Assembly: GCA_963578605.1 (NCBI GenBank) | Contig: CAUZEA010000007.1 | Span: 30,944-94,943, forward strand | Reading direction: 5' to 3' | Source: JAKVCB01 sp963578605 | GTDB taxonomy: Bacteria > Planctomycetota > Planctomycetia > Pirellulales > Lacipirellulaceae | DNA length: 64,000 bases | Shown here: positions 9,230 through 18,263 of the stretch, piece by piece | How the letters are laid out: each line of letters opens with the position of its first letter | How positions within the stretch are numbered: position 1 is the first letter of the stretch | The notes under the pieces: model-generated | Databases searched by the model: none | What the model saw: only the letters and a program-made list of their open reading frames with translations | Told to the model about the DNA's origin: nothing | Program-made: the position numbers and the translations under genes

Positions 9230-9560
9230 GTTCTGGGCGGCGGTGTGCCGCCCTGGGCTACATCTCCGGTGGGGTCGCAATCTCCGGCTGACCGCAAACA
9301 GATTTCTTGCTCAACCGCCGCCCGGGTGGGATCGAGACGCGGCGGTCTGACCCCGGTCGGTGCCTGGGTCAAATATGGGGATCGGGTGTGGGGCCAGCCC
9401 GCCAGCTTTCCGTACAGATTTCTGCCAACCTTCTTGCCACTTCACACGCGCACATCCTACATTGTTGACGGTGAGAGGTTTCTCTCCCGGGCGGATGGCT
9501 TGATGGCGCACGGTCTGAAAGGCATATTTTCCCCTTGATTGGCAGAGGAAGGAGTCTGGT
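9230..9560. other. Leader region of the sdh operon
   Basis: There is no gene here. The stretch should hold the promoter of the succinate dehydrogenase operon, but no convincing box pair is seen. Its end carries the strong ribosome binding site GGAAGGAG (9547-9554) for sdhC. Confidence 0.4.
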
Positions 9561-10406
9561 GTGGAGGCTTTGTCCCCTTCTTTTTTAGTACGGCACGAAT
9601 TCTTGATCCGACGTTTACATTCGCTCACGGGGCTTGTCCCGGTTGGCGCGTTCTTGGTATTCCACCTGGCGACCAATGCAAGCGTGCTCGACGGTCCAGC
9701 CGCATTCCAGCACAACGTCTACCAAATTGACAGCCTTGGTTCCTTGCTGCCGGTTGTTGAGTGGGTGTTTATTTTCCTGCCAATTCTGTTCCACGCCGTC
9801 ATAGGAGTGGTGATTGTCGCTGGCGCCCTTCCCAACCAAAACGAGTATCGCTATGCGGCGAATTGGCGCTATACCCTGCAGCGCTGGACTGGAATGATCG
9901 CCTTTCTGTTCATCATGTGGCACGTGTTTCAGATGAACGGCTGGTTCCATTTCGAGTTGTGGATCCGGGAGGTCGCCAAACCCTTTGGAGGCGCCGAGTT
10001 CGATCCGTACGCCGCGGCTTCGAGTGCTGGTTTGGTGTTGCAAAGCCCGGTTGTGGTGATCCTCTACGCAATCGGCATCCTGGCCTGCGTTTATCACCTG
10101 GCCAATGGCATCTGGACGATGGGGATCACGTGGGGTGTATGGTCCACTCCTCGATCGCAAAACTGGGCACTTAAAGTTTGCTTCGGATTTGGACTCGTAT
10201 TAGCCTTCGTAGGACTGGGCGCCTTGTGGGGAATGTGGGACGTTGGGCATGGTGAAAAGCTCCAGGATGCGATTGCCATTGAAAAACAGATGTACGAACA
10301 TCGTCTTGAATCTAGAGAAATCAAGCCGCAGGACGGCAAACGGGGAACTCCCAAATCTGGCGACAAAGACCAAGTCGCGCGCAACAACAGGAAACCAGAT
10401 CGGTAG
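9561..10406 (+). CDS. sdhC: Succinate dehydrogenase cytochrome b membrane subunit
   Basis: This is the membrane anchor that carries heme and the quinone site of succinate dehydrogenase (complex II). The 281-residue protein has about five hydrophobic helices with histidines at positions typical of the single-subunit, five-helix type (RLHSLTGLVP, VFHLATNAS, LFHAVIG, MWHVFQM, VYHLANGIW). No separate sdhD follows, which fits that type. The GTG start is chosen because GGAAGGAG lies 6 bases upstream. A polar tail of about 35 residues follows the last helix. sdhA begins 41 bases downstream. Confidence 0.93.
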   Translation: MEALSPSFLVRHEFLIRRLHSLTGLVPVGAFLVFHLATNASVLDGPAAFQHNVYQIDSLGSLLPVVEWVFIFLPILFHAVIGVVIVAGALPNQNEYRYAANWRYTLQRWTGMIAFLFIMWHVFQMNGWFHFELWIREVAKPFGGAEFDPYAAASSAGLVLQSPVVVILYAIGILACVYHLANGIWTMGITWGVWSTPRSQNWALKVCFGFGLVLAFVGLGALWGMWDVGHGEKLQDAIAIEKQMYEHRLESREIKPQDGKRGTPKSGDKDQVARNNRKPDR

Positions 10407-10447
10407 TTAAAAAATCATCCCAACCACATCAAGAAAGAATCTTATTC

Positions 10448-12448
10448 ATGGCCCAACAGCGTGTCTTAGTCGTTGGTGGTGGCTTGTCCGGTCTGGCAGC
10501 CACCATGAAGCTGGCAGAACTCGGGATTCAGGTCGATTGCATGAGTCTCACGCCGGTCAAAAGGTCCCATAGCGTGTGTGCTCAGGGCGGTATCAATAGT
10601 GTCAACGCAACCACACGCCATCAGGGAGACGACGAATGGCTTCACTTCGATGACACGGTCTACGGGGGCGATTTCTTACAACATCAACCCCCCGTCAAAG
10701 AAATGGTTTATGCGGCTCCCCACATCATCGATTTGATGGACCGGCTTGGGGTACCGTTTAATCGCACCACCGAAGGCTTTCGAGATCACCGTCGCTTTGG
10801 CGGGACCTTGTTCAAACGCACTGCATTTGCTGGAGCCACGACCGGACAACAACTCCTCTACGCATTGGATGAACAAGTAAGACGCCGGTGCAGCGAGGGG
10901 CTGGTCGAAATGTATGAGGGATGGGATTACCTGGGCCCCGTCCTGGACGACCATGGCAGGTGCCGTGGCGCCGTCGCTCAGAACCTTATTTCCATGGAGA
11001 TTCGCGCGTTTCCGGCTAACGCAGTCATTATTGCTAGCGGGGGATGTGGTCTGGTCTACGGGCGGAGCACCATGTCGATGGCCTGCACCGGGAGCGCCGT
11101 CAGCCGTACCCTTCAGGCTGGTGCCAGATATGCCAACGGAGAGTTTATCCAGGTCCATCCCACAACCATTCCCGGTTCCGACAAGTGCCGGCTGATGAGT
11201 GAGAGTGCTCGTGGAGAAGGTGGCCGCGTGTGGGTCTCACGCAAACCCCAGGATCAACGTGAACCGAATTCAATCCCGGACGAAGAACGCTACTATTTTC
11301 TCGAGGAAAGGTACCCCGAATACGGAAATCTGGTACCACGTGACATCGCGACCCGGGAAATCTACAACGTTTGTGTCAATGAAGGTTTGAGTGTCGAGGC
11401 GAACAAGCAGTGCGTGTATCTTGATTTAACCCATATTCCACGGGAGGAGCTTGATCAAAAACTTGGTGGAATCCTGCATATTTACCAGAAGTTCCAGGGA
11501 GTTGACCCCCGCGAAGTTCCGATGAAAATATTTCCGGCTATGCATTACTCCATGGGGGGGATTTGGGCAGACTATGAACGGACAAGCGAAGGTGGTCTGG
11601 TTGCCGGCTCGATCCGGAACCAGCAGACGAATATTCCGGGCCTCTACGCAATTGGTGAGTGTGACTATCTCTACCACGGTGCCAATCGGCTCGGAGCCAA
11701 TTCGCTGCTCTCGTGTATCTTCACTGGGCTTTTCGTCGGACCGTGCGTGAAAAATATGATTGAGTCACTGCCCGATTCGACCCACGATGAAAAGTACGAT
11801 CTGCTGCACCGGGACCGGCGGGCAATCAAGGAAAAGGAACACAAAGCGTTCTTGCGCCGCTCGGGCGGGGACGAAAACCCGTATCACATCCACCACCAAT
11901 TGGGTGAAACGATGCAGGAAGCGGCCCTCGTTGTCCGCGACAACAAATCCCTTGACTCTGCCTACGGCTCTATTTGCGACCTCGCTGAGCGCGCCAAACG
12001 ATGCGCCCTTTCTGATACAGGCAACTGGACCAACCAAAACGTCGTGTTCACCAGAGCATTGATCGATATGTTTTGGATCGCCAAAGCAATCGTCAAGGGT
12101 GCCCTTGCCCGCGACGAGTGCCGTGGTGCTCACTACAAACCTGAATTTGAGATGGTTGGTGTCGAAGCCGAAGATCCTGCCGAGAGACAACGTCAGGCCG
12201 ACGCCTGGTGCGACGCCTTCGCAGAAAAGAACCGTAAGTGGCTCAAGACCACTATCGCAACCTTTGACCGAGATGGCGAACCAGAGTTGTCCTACGAAGA
12301 AGTCGATACGACGCTGATTCCACCGCGCCCCCGATTGTACGGAATCGTCGGTGGAAACATTATTGAGGAAACGTGGCGTCACCGAATTGATCAACAGCAG
12401 AAAACGAAAGCTGCAATGCCGGCCACACCAGCCAGCACCTCCAGCTAA
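10448..12448 (+). CDS. sdhA: Succinate dehydrogenase flavoprotein subunit
   Basis: The FAD subunit oxidises succinate to fumarate in the TCA cycle. The 666-residue protein starts with the dinucleotide-binding motif VVGGGLSGLAA. RSHSVCAQGGINS places a histidine near residue 41, the usual site of covalent FAD attachment. The substrate region HYSMGGIW and the late FAD motif GECDYLYHGANRLGANSLLS are present. The C-terminal domain has the arginine-rich LIPPRPRLYG end typical of the B. subtilis-like subtype. It is the middle gene of sdhC-sdhA-sdhB. The short polar tail after the domain is variable. Confidence 0.97.
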   Translation: MAQQRVLVVGGGLSGLAATMKLAELGIQVDCMSLTPVKRSHSVCAQGGINSVNATTRHQGDDEWLHFDDTVYGGDFLQHQPPVKEMVYAAPHIIDLMDRLGVPFNRTTEGFRDHRRFGGTLFKRTAFAGATTGQQLLYALDEQVRRRCSEGLVEMYEGWDYLGPVLDDHGRCRGAVAQNLISMEIRAFPANAVIIASGGCGLVYGRSTMSMACTGSAVSRTLQAGARYANGEFIQVHPTTIPGSDKCRLMSESARGEGGRVWVSRKPQDQREPNSIPDEERYYFLEERYPEYGNLVPRDIATREIYNVCVNEGLSVEANKQCVYLDLTHIPREELDQKLGGILHIYQKFQGVDPREVPMKIFPAMHYSMGGIWADYERTSEGGLVAGSIRNQQTNIPGLYAIGECDYLYHGANRLGANSLLSCIFTGLFVGPCVKNMIESLPDSTHDEKYDLLHRDRRAIKEKEHKAFLRRSGGDENPYHIHHQLGETMQEAALVVRDNKSLDSAYGSICDLAERAKRCALSDTGNWTNQNVVFTRALIDMFWIAKAIVKGALARDECRGAHYKPEFEMVGVEAEDPAERQRQADAWCDAFAEKNRKWLKTTIATFDRDGEPELSYEEVDTTLIPPRPRLYGIVGGNIIEETWRHRIDQQQKTKAAMPATPASTSS

Positions 12449-12643
12449 AATCCCGTTCTGGGCATGACCCTTGCAGGTCGTGAGTCCGATGGCGGGAACT
12501 CGACCCTGTTGCAGTTGGTCAAAAAGAGTTGCCGGCAGATGGACTGGGTGCCAAAGGGCGACGCCTGCTCTCCGTAAAGTATGTTTTGTTGTCTTGGAGA
12601 TGATCTGTTTTCGGCCTACAATCCCCTGAAACTCCCTTTCAAC

Positions 12644-12693
12644 AGATTGTCACAGTTGCCCTGGCGAAAGATTGTCACAGTTGCCCTGGCGAA
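12644..12693 (+). repeat. Perfect 25-bp tandem duplication upstream of sdhB
   Basis: A 25-base unit beginning AGATTGTCACAGTTGCCCTG is present twice in a row (12644-12668 and 12669-12693). It lies in the sdhA-sdhB gap, ending 25 bases before the preferred sdhB start. Because 25 is not a multiple of three, the duplication argues against translation through this stretch. Confidence 0.9.
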
Positions 12694-12718
12694 CGCCAAG
12701 CAAAGAGGTCTGCACAAG

Positions 12719-13567
12719 ATGGTGGTACCTTCCAAGGATCGTGGGCCGTCAACCTTTGATGTTCGTGTGCTTCGTCAAAATGGCCCCGGCCAGCCTAGCC
12801 GTTGGGAGCGGCATCGCATTGCGTACGAACCGAATTTGAACGTTATCAGCGTGTTGCAGAAGATCGCGGCTTCGGCAACCAATGCTGCGGGCAACAAGAC
12901 CACTCCCGTCGCTTGGGAGTGCAATTGCCTCGAGGAAGTGTGTGGTTCTTGTACAATGCTCGTCAATGGGCGGACGCAACAAGCTTGCAGTGCACTGATC
13001 GATACTCTTCTGGCCGAGCACCCCGAGGAAATCGAATTGCGTCCCATGTCGAAGTTTCCCGTATTGCGTGATCTGGTAGTAAACCGCGAACGGATGTTCC
13101 GTGCATTGCAACGGATTAAAGGCTGGGTCCCAGTTGATGATTACACCGATCGTGGTCCAGGACCAAAAGAGTCTCAAAAGTCACAGCAACGTCGTTATCC
13201 GCTAGCTGAATGTATGACCTGCGGTTGCTGTCTGGAGGCTTGCCCCCAATACCAGAAAATTGAGCCGCAGCAACGGGTGGGGGAAAGCGAGGAACAATTC
13301 AAACAAAGAAAACTTGGAGATTTCGACAAGGGATTTCTCGGTGCTGCAGCGATCAGTCAGGCCATACTCTTCAACTCCCACGAAACGGGCAAATCAGATT
13401 CTGGCGAGCGGATAGAATCCCTCACTGCGCCCGGCGGTATTCAAATTTGTGGAAACGCGCAAAACTGCGTTGCCGTTTGTCCAAAAGAAATACCGCTTAC
13501 AACTTCCATTGCCCGAGCAGGCCGTGCTGCCACGGTGCATCTCGTCCAAAAATGGTTCGATCACTAA
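12719..13567 (+). CDS. sdhB: Succinate dehydrogenase iron-sulfur subunit
   Basis: This subunit passes electrons from FAD to quinone through three clusters. The 2Fe-2S ligands are in CNCLEEVCGSCTMLVNG, the 4Fe-4S ligands in CMTCGCCLEACPQY, and the 3Fe-4S ligands in CGNAQNCVAVCPKEIP. The preferred ATG at 12719 has AGAGG about 11 bases upstream and yields 282 residues, the usual size. An alternative ATG at 12581 would add 46 unrelated residues encoded partly by the tandem duplication. The gap to sdhA is 270 bases, unusually long inside an sdh operon. Confidence 0.95.
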   Translation: MVVPSKDRGPSTFDVRVLRQNGPGQPSRWERHRIAYEPNLNVISVLQKIAASATNAAGNKTTPVAWECNCLEEVCGSCTMLVNGRTQQACSALIDTLLAEHPEEIELRPMSKFPVLRDLVVNRERMFRALQRIKGWVPVDDYTDRGPGPKESQKSQQRRYPLAECMTCGCCLEACPQYQKIEPQQRVGESEEQFKQRKLGDFDKGFLGAAAISQAILFNSHETGKSDSGERIESLTAPGGIQICGNAQNCVAVCPKEIPLTTSIARAGRAATVHLVQKWFDH

Positions 13568-13719
13568 AAAGGGTTCGATCGCTAAGCAGGGATGCGGGCT
13601 TTCCCGTTTGGAAACAATCGGCCTGCGATTCCGTGAGCCATAATTGCCTTGTCGGTCATCAGAGCTTGTCCTAACCGGGCCATGCATGGACGTCTTGATC
13701 GCCAGAGGGCAGCGCGCAA

Positions 13720-15816
13720 TCAGGCGGGTTGCAATTCAGCCTTCCGCTCTGCGATCACCTCGGCCTGAATGTTGGCCGGTACGGGTCGGTACTTGAAAAG
13801 TTCCATGATGAAGGTACCCTGCCCCTGGGTGAGACTGCGTAAATCGGTTGCATACCCAAAGTTCTCTGCCAGGGGGACGTTAGCTATGATGGTACAAATT
13901 CCCGCTTGAACATTGGTGGAATTAACGATTCCACGACGGCTGAAAAGATTGGCCGCGACGTTTCCCTGAAACGCTTCCGGAACCTCGATTTCCATCAGCA
14001 TCACTGGCTCAAGCAGCACCGGTTTCATTTTGGGAAAGACTTCACGAAAGCACTGCTGCGCGGTAAGCATGAACGCCATGTCGGAGCTATCGACATCATG
14101 ATAGCTACCGTCATTCAATTCCATCTTGAGCGCGACAACTGGAAAACCTGCCACGGGGCCCTTGGCCATCATGTTGCGAATTCCCTTTTCGATGCTGGGA
14201 ATGTACTGTTTGGGGATCCGGCCTCCTGTAACGTTATCAATAAACAGTAAGTCTCCGTCGACCTCTTCTTTTTCTTCGTCGGTCAAGGGACTCAACACGC
14301 CCACGATATGACCGTACTGGCCTGATCCGCCAGTTTGTTTCTTGCGTTTGTGGTCAAAAGCGACAGTCTTGGTGACCGACTCCCGATAACTGACTTTGGG
14401 AGCCCCCACTTCAACTTCGACACCGTATTCACGGCGAATCCGCTCGACATAGACTTCCAAGTGCAACTCACCCATACCTGAGATGATCATTTCCCCCGTT
14501 TCTTCATCAGTCGCGACTTGAAAGGTCGGGTCTTCTTTTCGGAATCGCTGAAGCGCCTTGATGAGTTTATCGACATTGTCCCGGAAAAGCGGATTGATGG
14601 ACATTTTGATGACCGGATCAGCCACGAACATATTTTCCAGCGTGCAATACTTTGGCTTTGCCGAATAGGTATCCCCAGTGGCACATTCGATTCCCATGAT
14701 GGCCACAATATCGCCCGCCGATGCAGCATTCACCTCTTCGCGCTTGTCGGCATGCATGCGAACAATTCGGCTAAAGCGATCCTTCTTGCCAGTTCGCTGA
14801 TTGAAGTATTGTGCACCTTTTTGAATGGTACCCTGGTAAATCCGTATGTAGGTGAGTTGACCAAACTCGTCGTCGACAATCTTGAAAGCCATACCCACAA
14901 AAGGTCTGTCAGGGTTGGTTTCAAGCAAGAGTTTCTTGCCTTCCTCCATCGGATTATTGGCCGTGACCTCGCGGTCCAACGGGGAAGGAAGGTAGCGTGT
15001 AATGGCATCCAACAGGGGTTGCACACCTTTGTTGCGGTATGCAGTTCCCATGTAGACGGGAGTCAGATCCTGCTGACGGGTTGCCTCCCCGATTACCCGG
15101 TGGATTAGTTGCTCCGGAACATCTTCTTCCGCCAGTAAAAATTCCATCAATTCGTCGCTGTATATCGACAACGCTTCCAGCATTTGGGATCGCGCAGCAT
15201 TAGCCTCGTCGGCCAGTTCGGCTGGCACTTCATCTTCGCGGATCACTTCGCCATATTTGCCATCGAAATAAACTGCCTTCATTGTGATCAGATCGACAAT
15301 CCCCTCAAAGTTGGCTTCTTTGCCAATCGGGATTTGCATCAAAACGGCATCGCAGCCAAGCTTTTCGCGAACCTGCTCAACAACCGATACAGGGTTGGCT
15401 CCGGTTCGGTCCATTTTGTTGATAAACGCCAAACGTGGCACATGGTAGCGTTTCATTTGCCGGTCAACGGTCATCGATTGGGACTGCACACCACCAACCG
15501 CACACAACACGAGCACAGCACCGTCAAGAACACGCAGGCTCCGCTCGACTTCAACCGTAAAGTCAACGTGGCCAGGCGTATCAATCAGATTGATGGTGTG
15601 CCCCTTCCAGTCGACCGTTGTGGCCGCGCTGGTGATCGTAATACCGCGCTCTTTTTCAAGCTCCATATGGTCCATCGTGGCACCGTCGCCACCACCACGG
15701 ACGTCTTCCATTTTGTAGATTCGCCCGGCGTAGAACAAAATCCGCTCGCTCAGCGTCGTTTTGCCAGAATCAATATGGGCGGATATGCCAATATTTCTTA
15801 GATTGTACAGGTTCAT
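13720..15816 (-). CDS. fusA: Elongation factor G, mitochondrial-like (EF-G1) type
   Basis: This GTPase drives ribosomal translocation in the cytoplasm. The 698-residue protein has G1 AHIDSGKTT, G3 DTPGHVDF and G4 NKMDR, followed by the EF-G domains II-V (RGIVNSTNVQAG near the end). The G1 region with DSGKTTLSERILFYAGRIYK, and the GGGDGATMDHMELEKERGIT switch region, resemble mitochondrial EF-G1 and the related bacterial spdEFG1 group rather than standard bacterial EF-G (DAGKTTTTERIL). In that group translocation and ribosome recycling are divided between two EF-G copies; the second copy is not in this window. It stands alone, with no rpsL, rpsG or tuf nearby. Confidence 0.95.
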   Translation of the reverse strand: MNLYNLRNIGISAHIDSGKTTLSERILFYAGRIYKMEDVRGGGDGATMDHMELEKERGITITSAATTVDWKGHTINLIDTPGHVDFTVEVERSLRVLDGAVLVLCAVGGVQSQSMTVDRQMKRYHVPRLAFINKMDRTGANPVSVVEQVREKLGCDAVLMQIPIGKEANFEGIVDLITMKAVYFDGKYGEVIREDEVPAELADEANAARSQMLEALSIYSDELMEFLLAEEDVPEQLIHRVIGEATRQQDLTPVYMGTAYRNKGVQPLLDAITRYLPSPLDREVTANNPMEEGKKLLLETNPDRPFVGMAFKIVDDEFGQLTYIRIYQGTIQKGAQYFNQRTGKKDRFSRIVRMHADKREEVNAASAGDIVAIMGIECATGDTYSAKPKYCTLENMFVADPVIKMSINPLFRDNVDKLIKALQRFRKEDPTFQVATDEETGEMIISGMGELHLEVYVERIRREYGVEVEVGAPKVSYRESVTKTVAFDHKRKKQTGGSGQYGHIVGVLSPLTDEEKEEVDGDLLFIDNVTGGRIPKQYIPSIEKGIRNMMAKGPVAGFPVVALKMELNDGSYHDVDSSDMAFMLTAQQCFREVFPKMKPVLLEPVMLMEIEVPEAFQGNVAANLFSRRGIVNSTNVQAGICTIIANVPLAENFGYATDLRSLTQGQGTFIMELFKYRPVPANIQAEVIAERKAELQPA

Positions 15817-16320
15817 CTCTTTGTCTCAAATCTTCTTCTGTCCGGTGGGACAGTTCGTCGCTCGGTTGCAACTACTTACAAAACCGGAGTTCCCCGGTTC
15901 AGGGTGTTTGTGAAAATTTTCAATCAGGCCGTTCAGGTTGGGTTGGGTGAATCTTTGGTCAACTTTACGCTGCGTGAACCTGTGTTAGGCGAACCACCAG
16001 CGATCGGGCAGCAAAGTCTGCGCAAACGCACCACGAACTGTATCGGGGAGCCCGAGCGTATGCCACCATCAGAAACCACGCACGGTGCGATCGCAGGGGA
16101 GGTGGCTCCTCCCGGCAGATTACAGCGAGGTGTTCATCGGATGGATCTCCAAAGTCAATTTCGCCCGTCTGCGCCCCGCCCAGCTATCGTGAGGGAGGCG
16201 CCTTTAAGATACAGGGTCACCGCGATGGCAACCCGCCAACCAACAACCTAGCTTTTATAATACACCGCTGGATCATCGAAGCCACACCCAAATTTGTTAA
16301 TTTCTCTGAATTATCCCCCA
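15817..16320. other. Divergent leader between fusA and a CPBP protease gene
   Basis: No gene is recognised. A small hairpin (CTGTCC/GGACAG, 15838-15853) lies just upstream of fusA. A perfect TATAAT occurs on the plus strand at 16256-16261 ahead of the protease gene, but it lacks a good -35 at 17 bases. Confidence 0.4.
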
Positions 16321-17166
16321 ATGGCAGCCGCAGATACCACGACCGTTCCTGAATATCGGCTTTCACACCTGTTTGAGCGCTACCGCTGGCTGCCATTTGT
16401 GCTGCCGTTGGTGGTGTACATGCTCGTCCAAACGTGTGAACCGTCTCAGCCGGAACCAATTTCAGAAAGCGAAGTGATGGATCCGGAAGCCCTCCAGGCC
16501 CGCCAGCAGATGGAGCGGGCAGCCGGTAGCCGGAATATTTTCGGCGTGACCATCTACTACGAGAATTATCCGATTGTTTACACGGTGAAAATCCTCTTAA
16601 CAGCTTCTGTACTCCTGTTTGTCTGGCCTGCATACCGAGTTTTTCCGCTTCGGGTTTCACCGCTTGCACTGGTCATTGGAGTTGTGGGCATTTTCGTTTG
16701 GGTTGGCCTCTGCCGTCTGCAGTTGGAATCCAAACTCTTGGCTTTAGTGGGCCTCGACCAATGGCTTGAACTGGGAGAGCGGCCTGCCTACAACCCGCTC
16801 CAGCAGCTTGCGGCAACGCCCGTTTGGGCCTGTCTGTTTCTCGCAATACGTTTTACAGGACTGGTACTGCTCGTACCGATTATTGAGGAAATGTTCTATC
16901 GGGCATTTTTGATGCGGTTTGTCGTGGCTCCTGATTGGTGGAACGTCCCGATCGGAACCGCCACCGGCATGGCCATTCTAATGGGCACTGGATTTCCAGC
17001 CCTGGCCCACCTCGGCGAGATCTTTGCCTCTCTGGCATGGTTCGGAATGGTTACCTGGCTGCTAATACGCACCAAGAACATTTGGGATTGCGTGGCAGCC
17101 CATGCGATAACCAACCTGCTGTTGGGCATCTACGTGTTGACCTTTGACCAGTGGCAACTGTGGTAG
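16321..17166 (+). CDS. CPBP-family intramembrane protease (CAAX-protease-like)
   Basis: The 281-residue product has about seven hydrophobic segments. The conserved EExxxR motif is visible as IIEEMFYRAFLMR, and a later histidine-asparagine motif appears in CVAAHAITNLLLG; these are the putative metal or catalytic residues of the ABI/CPBP family of membrane-embedded glutamate proteases. The N-terminal helix (LPFVLPLVVYMLVQ) precedes a polar loop of about 50 residues. The ATG at 16321 was preferred over 16294 because the extra nine residues add nothing recognisable. It may belong to the subset associated with PEP-CTERM or exosortase sorting, but that is only a resemblance. It is a single gene, convergent with the next one. 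Confidence 0.8.
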   Translation: MAAADTTTVPEYRLSHLFERYRWLPFVLPLVVYMLVQTCEPSQPEPISESEVMDPEALQARQQMERAAGSRNIFGVTIYYENYPIVYTVKILLTASVLLFVWPAYRVFPLRVSPLALVIGVVGIFVWVGLCRLQLESKLLALVGLDQWLELGERPAYNPLQQLAATPVWACLFLAIRFTGLVLLVPIIEEMFYRAFLMRFVVAPDWWNVPIGTATGMAILMGTGFPALAHLGEIFASLAWFGMVTWLLIRTKNIWDCVAAHAITNLLLGIYVLTFDQWQLW

Positions 17167-17529
17167 TCCGAGAGGGCTCCAGACGCGAACGAGACGAGCG
17201 CCCGTTCGACACCCCAAAACTGCCCACCCCCACGCCAGGAACGCGGCCTGAGGCGAACTGGGGTTGCAGCGGCAGGGGATCCTGAGCCCCGTGGTTCGGC
17301 CAGGCAGGCAGGCTGCACGTGACAACTGAAAAAAGATCCCTCCGCGGCCCGAGCCGTCCTAAGTGGGTCCTCTTCGCCGTTACAATTTGCATAACCAGAA
17401 GTACCGAAGGTGATCTTTTTGACCGGTTGTCCGGGCAACCTGTATTCCGGCGGGAACGGCTAGCGAAATCTCCCGGCATGGTGATTCGTTTCTGCCTGGC
17501 ACTTGCTGTCGCCACAACAAACCGACAGG
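17167..17529. other. Convergent intergenic region, nothing recognised
   Basis: The region lies between the 3' ends of the CPBP gene and the lipoprotein gene. Short GC-rich inverted repeats occur near 17335-17370 but none forms a clear terminator. Confidence 0.4.
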
Positions 17530-18177
17530 TCACTTGACCTCTTCGCCACGCATTTGAAAGATCGCCAGATGCCGGCCATCTGGCCCTTTGAATTCTTGGA
17601 TTTCAAATTTGCCGACGACGGCCACTGGCCGGATCGAGAATTTGGCCGTCTTCCCTGGTTGCATTCTTATGAGAATACAATCGTAAAGTGCAGCACCAGG
17701 TCCAAAACAACACTCCTGGTTATCGCGCACCAGGACAAATTGCTTGATCCCGCGTTTTTGTGCCGTTGGCAGAATGTAGCCACGAATGCGAATCCGCTGG
17801 CCAGCGAGCGCTTCTATTTCTGGCGTAAGTAACGAACGTTCAAATGGTGCATCGGGTGCAATATCGAATTTGATGTCGTCGAACGTTTTGTCGACCAAAC
17901 GTGTCGAAGCAGCCGGTACTTCAACGGTTGCACTTTCGGTTGCGGTTCCCGGTGGAGCAGTTTCAGGTTTCGCGGCTGGTGCGGGGTTCATCTTACCTGG
18001 AGCAGGACTTTCGTTGGTTGAGCGGGGGGAAGCTTCATCGTCCAAAACTGTTGGTGCGACCCGGCTGGCGGCGCCGTTGGCAGTCGTAATCGCAGTCGAT
18101 CCGCATCCAGAAATCGTCCCGAGAACGACTATGAGCAGTGTAAGGCCTAGACAGTTGACTCTGCGAGAAAATGGCAT
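17530..18177 (-). CDS. Lipoprotein with a DUF3299-like CCFG domain
   Basis: The N-terminus has a hydrophobic segment and a lipobox (VLGTISGCGS), so the 215-residue product is probably lipid-anchored in the envelope. A Ser/Pro/Ala-rich linker (about residues 30-90) leads to a C-terminal domain starting near GQRIRIRGYILPTAQ, with VRDNQECCFGPGAALYDC in its core. The paired cysteines suggest a metal or redox site. The overall pattern (R-x-x-G-Y-x-x-P then F-x-L-V) recalls DUF3299 proteins, which is a similarity judged by eye. The next gene upstream (86 bases away, same strand) encodes the same domain, so the two are tandem paralogs and probably co-transcribed. Confidence 0.75.
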   Translation of the reverse strand: MPFSRRVNCLGLTLLIVVLGTISGCGSTAITTANGAASRVAPTVLDDEASPRSTNESPAPGKMNPAPAAKPETAPPGTATESATVEVPAASTRLVDKTFDDIKFDIAPDAPFERSLLTPEIEALAGQRIRIRGYILPTAQKRGIKQFVLVRDNQECCFGPGAALYDCILIRMQPGKTAKFSIRPVAVVGKFEIQEFKGPDGRHLAIFQMRGEEVK

Positions 18178-18263
18178 GGTAGCTGACGTCGGATTGAGTC
18201 GGATGTGGGATGGAGACGAATTGCTTCGGGCAGGCCATCGCCAATTCCGGAATCGCCCGGAGC

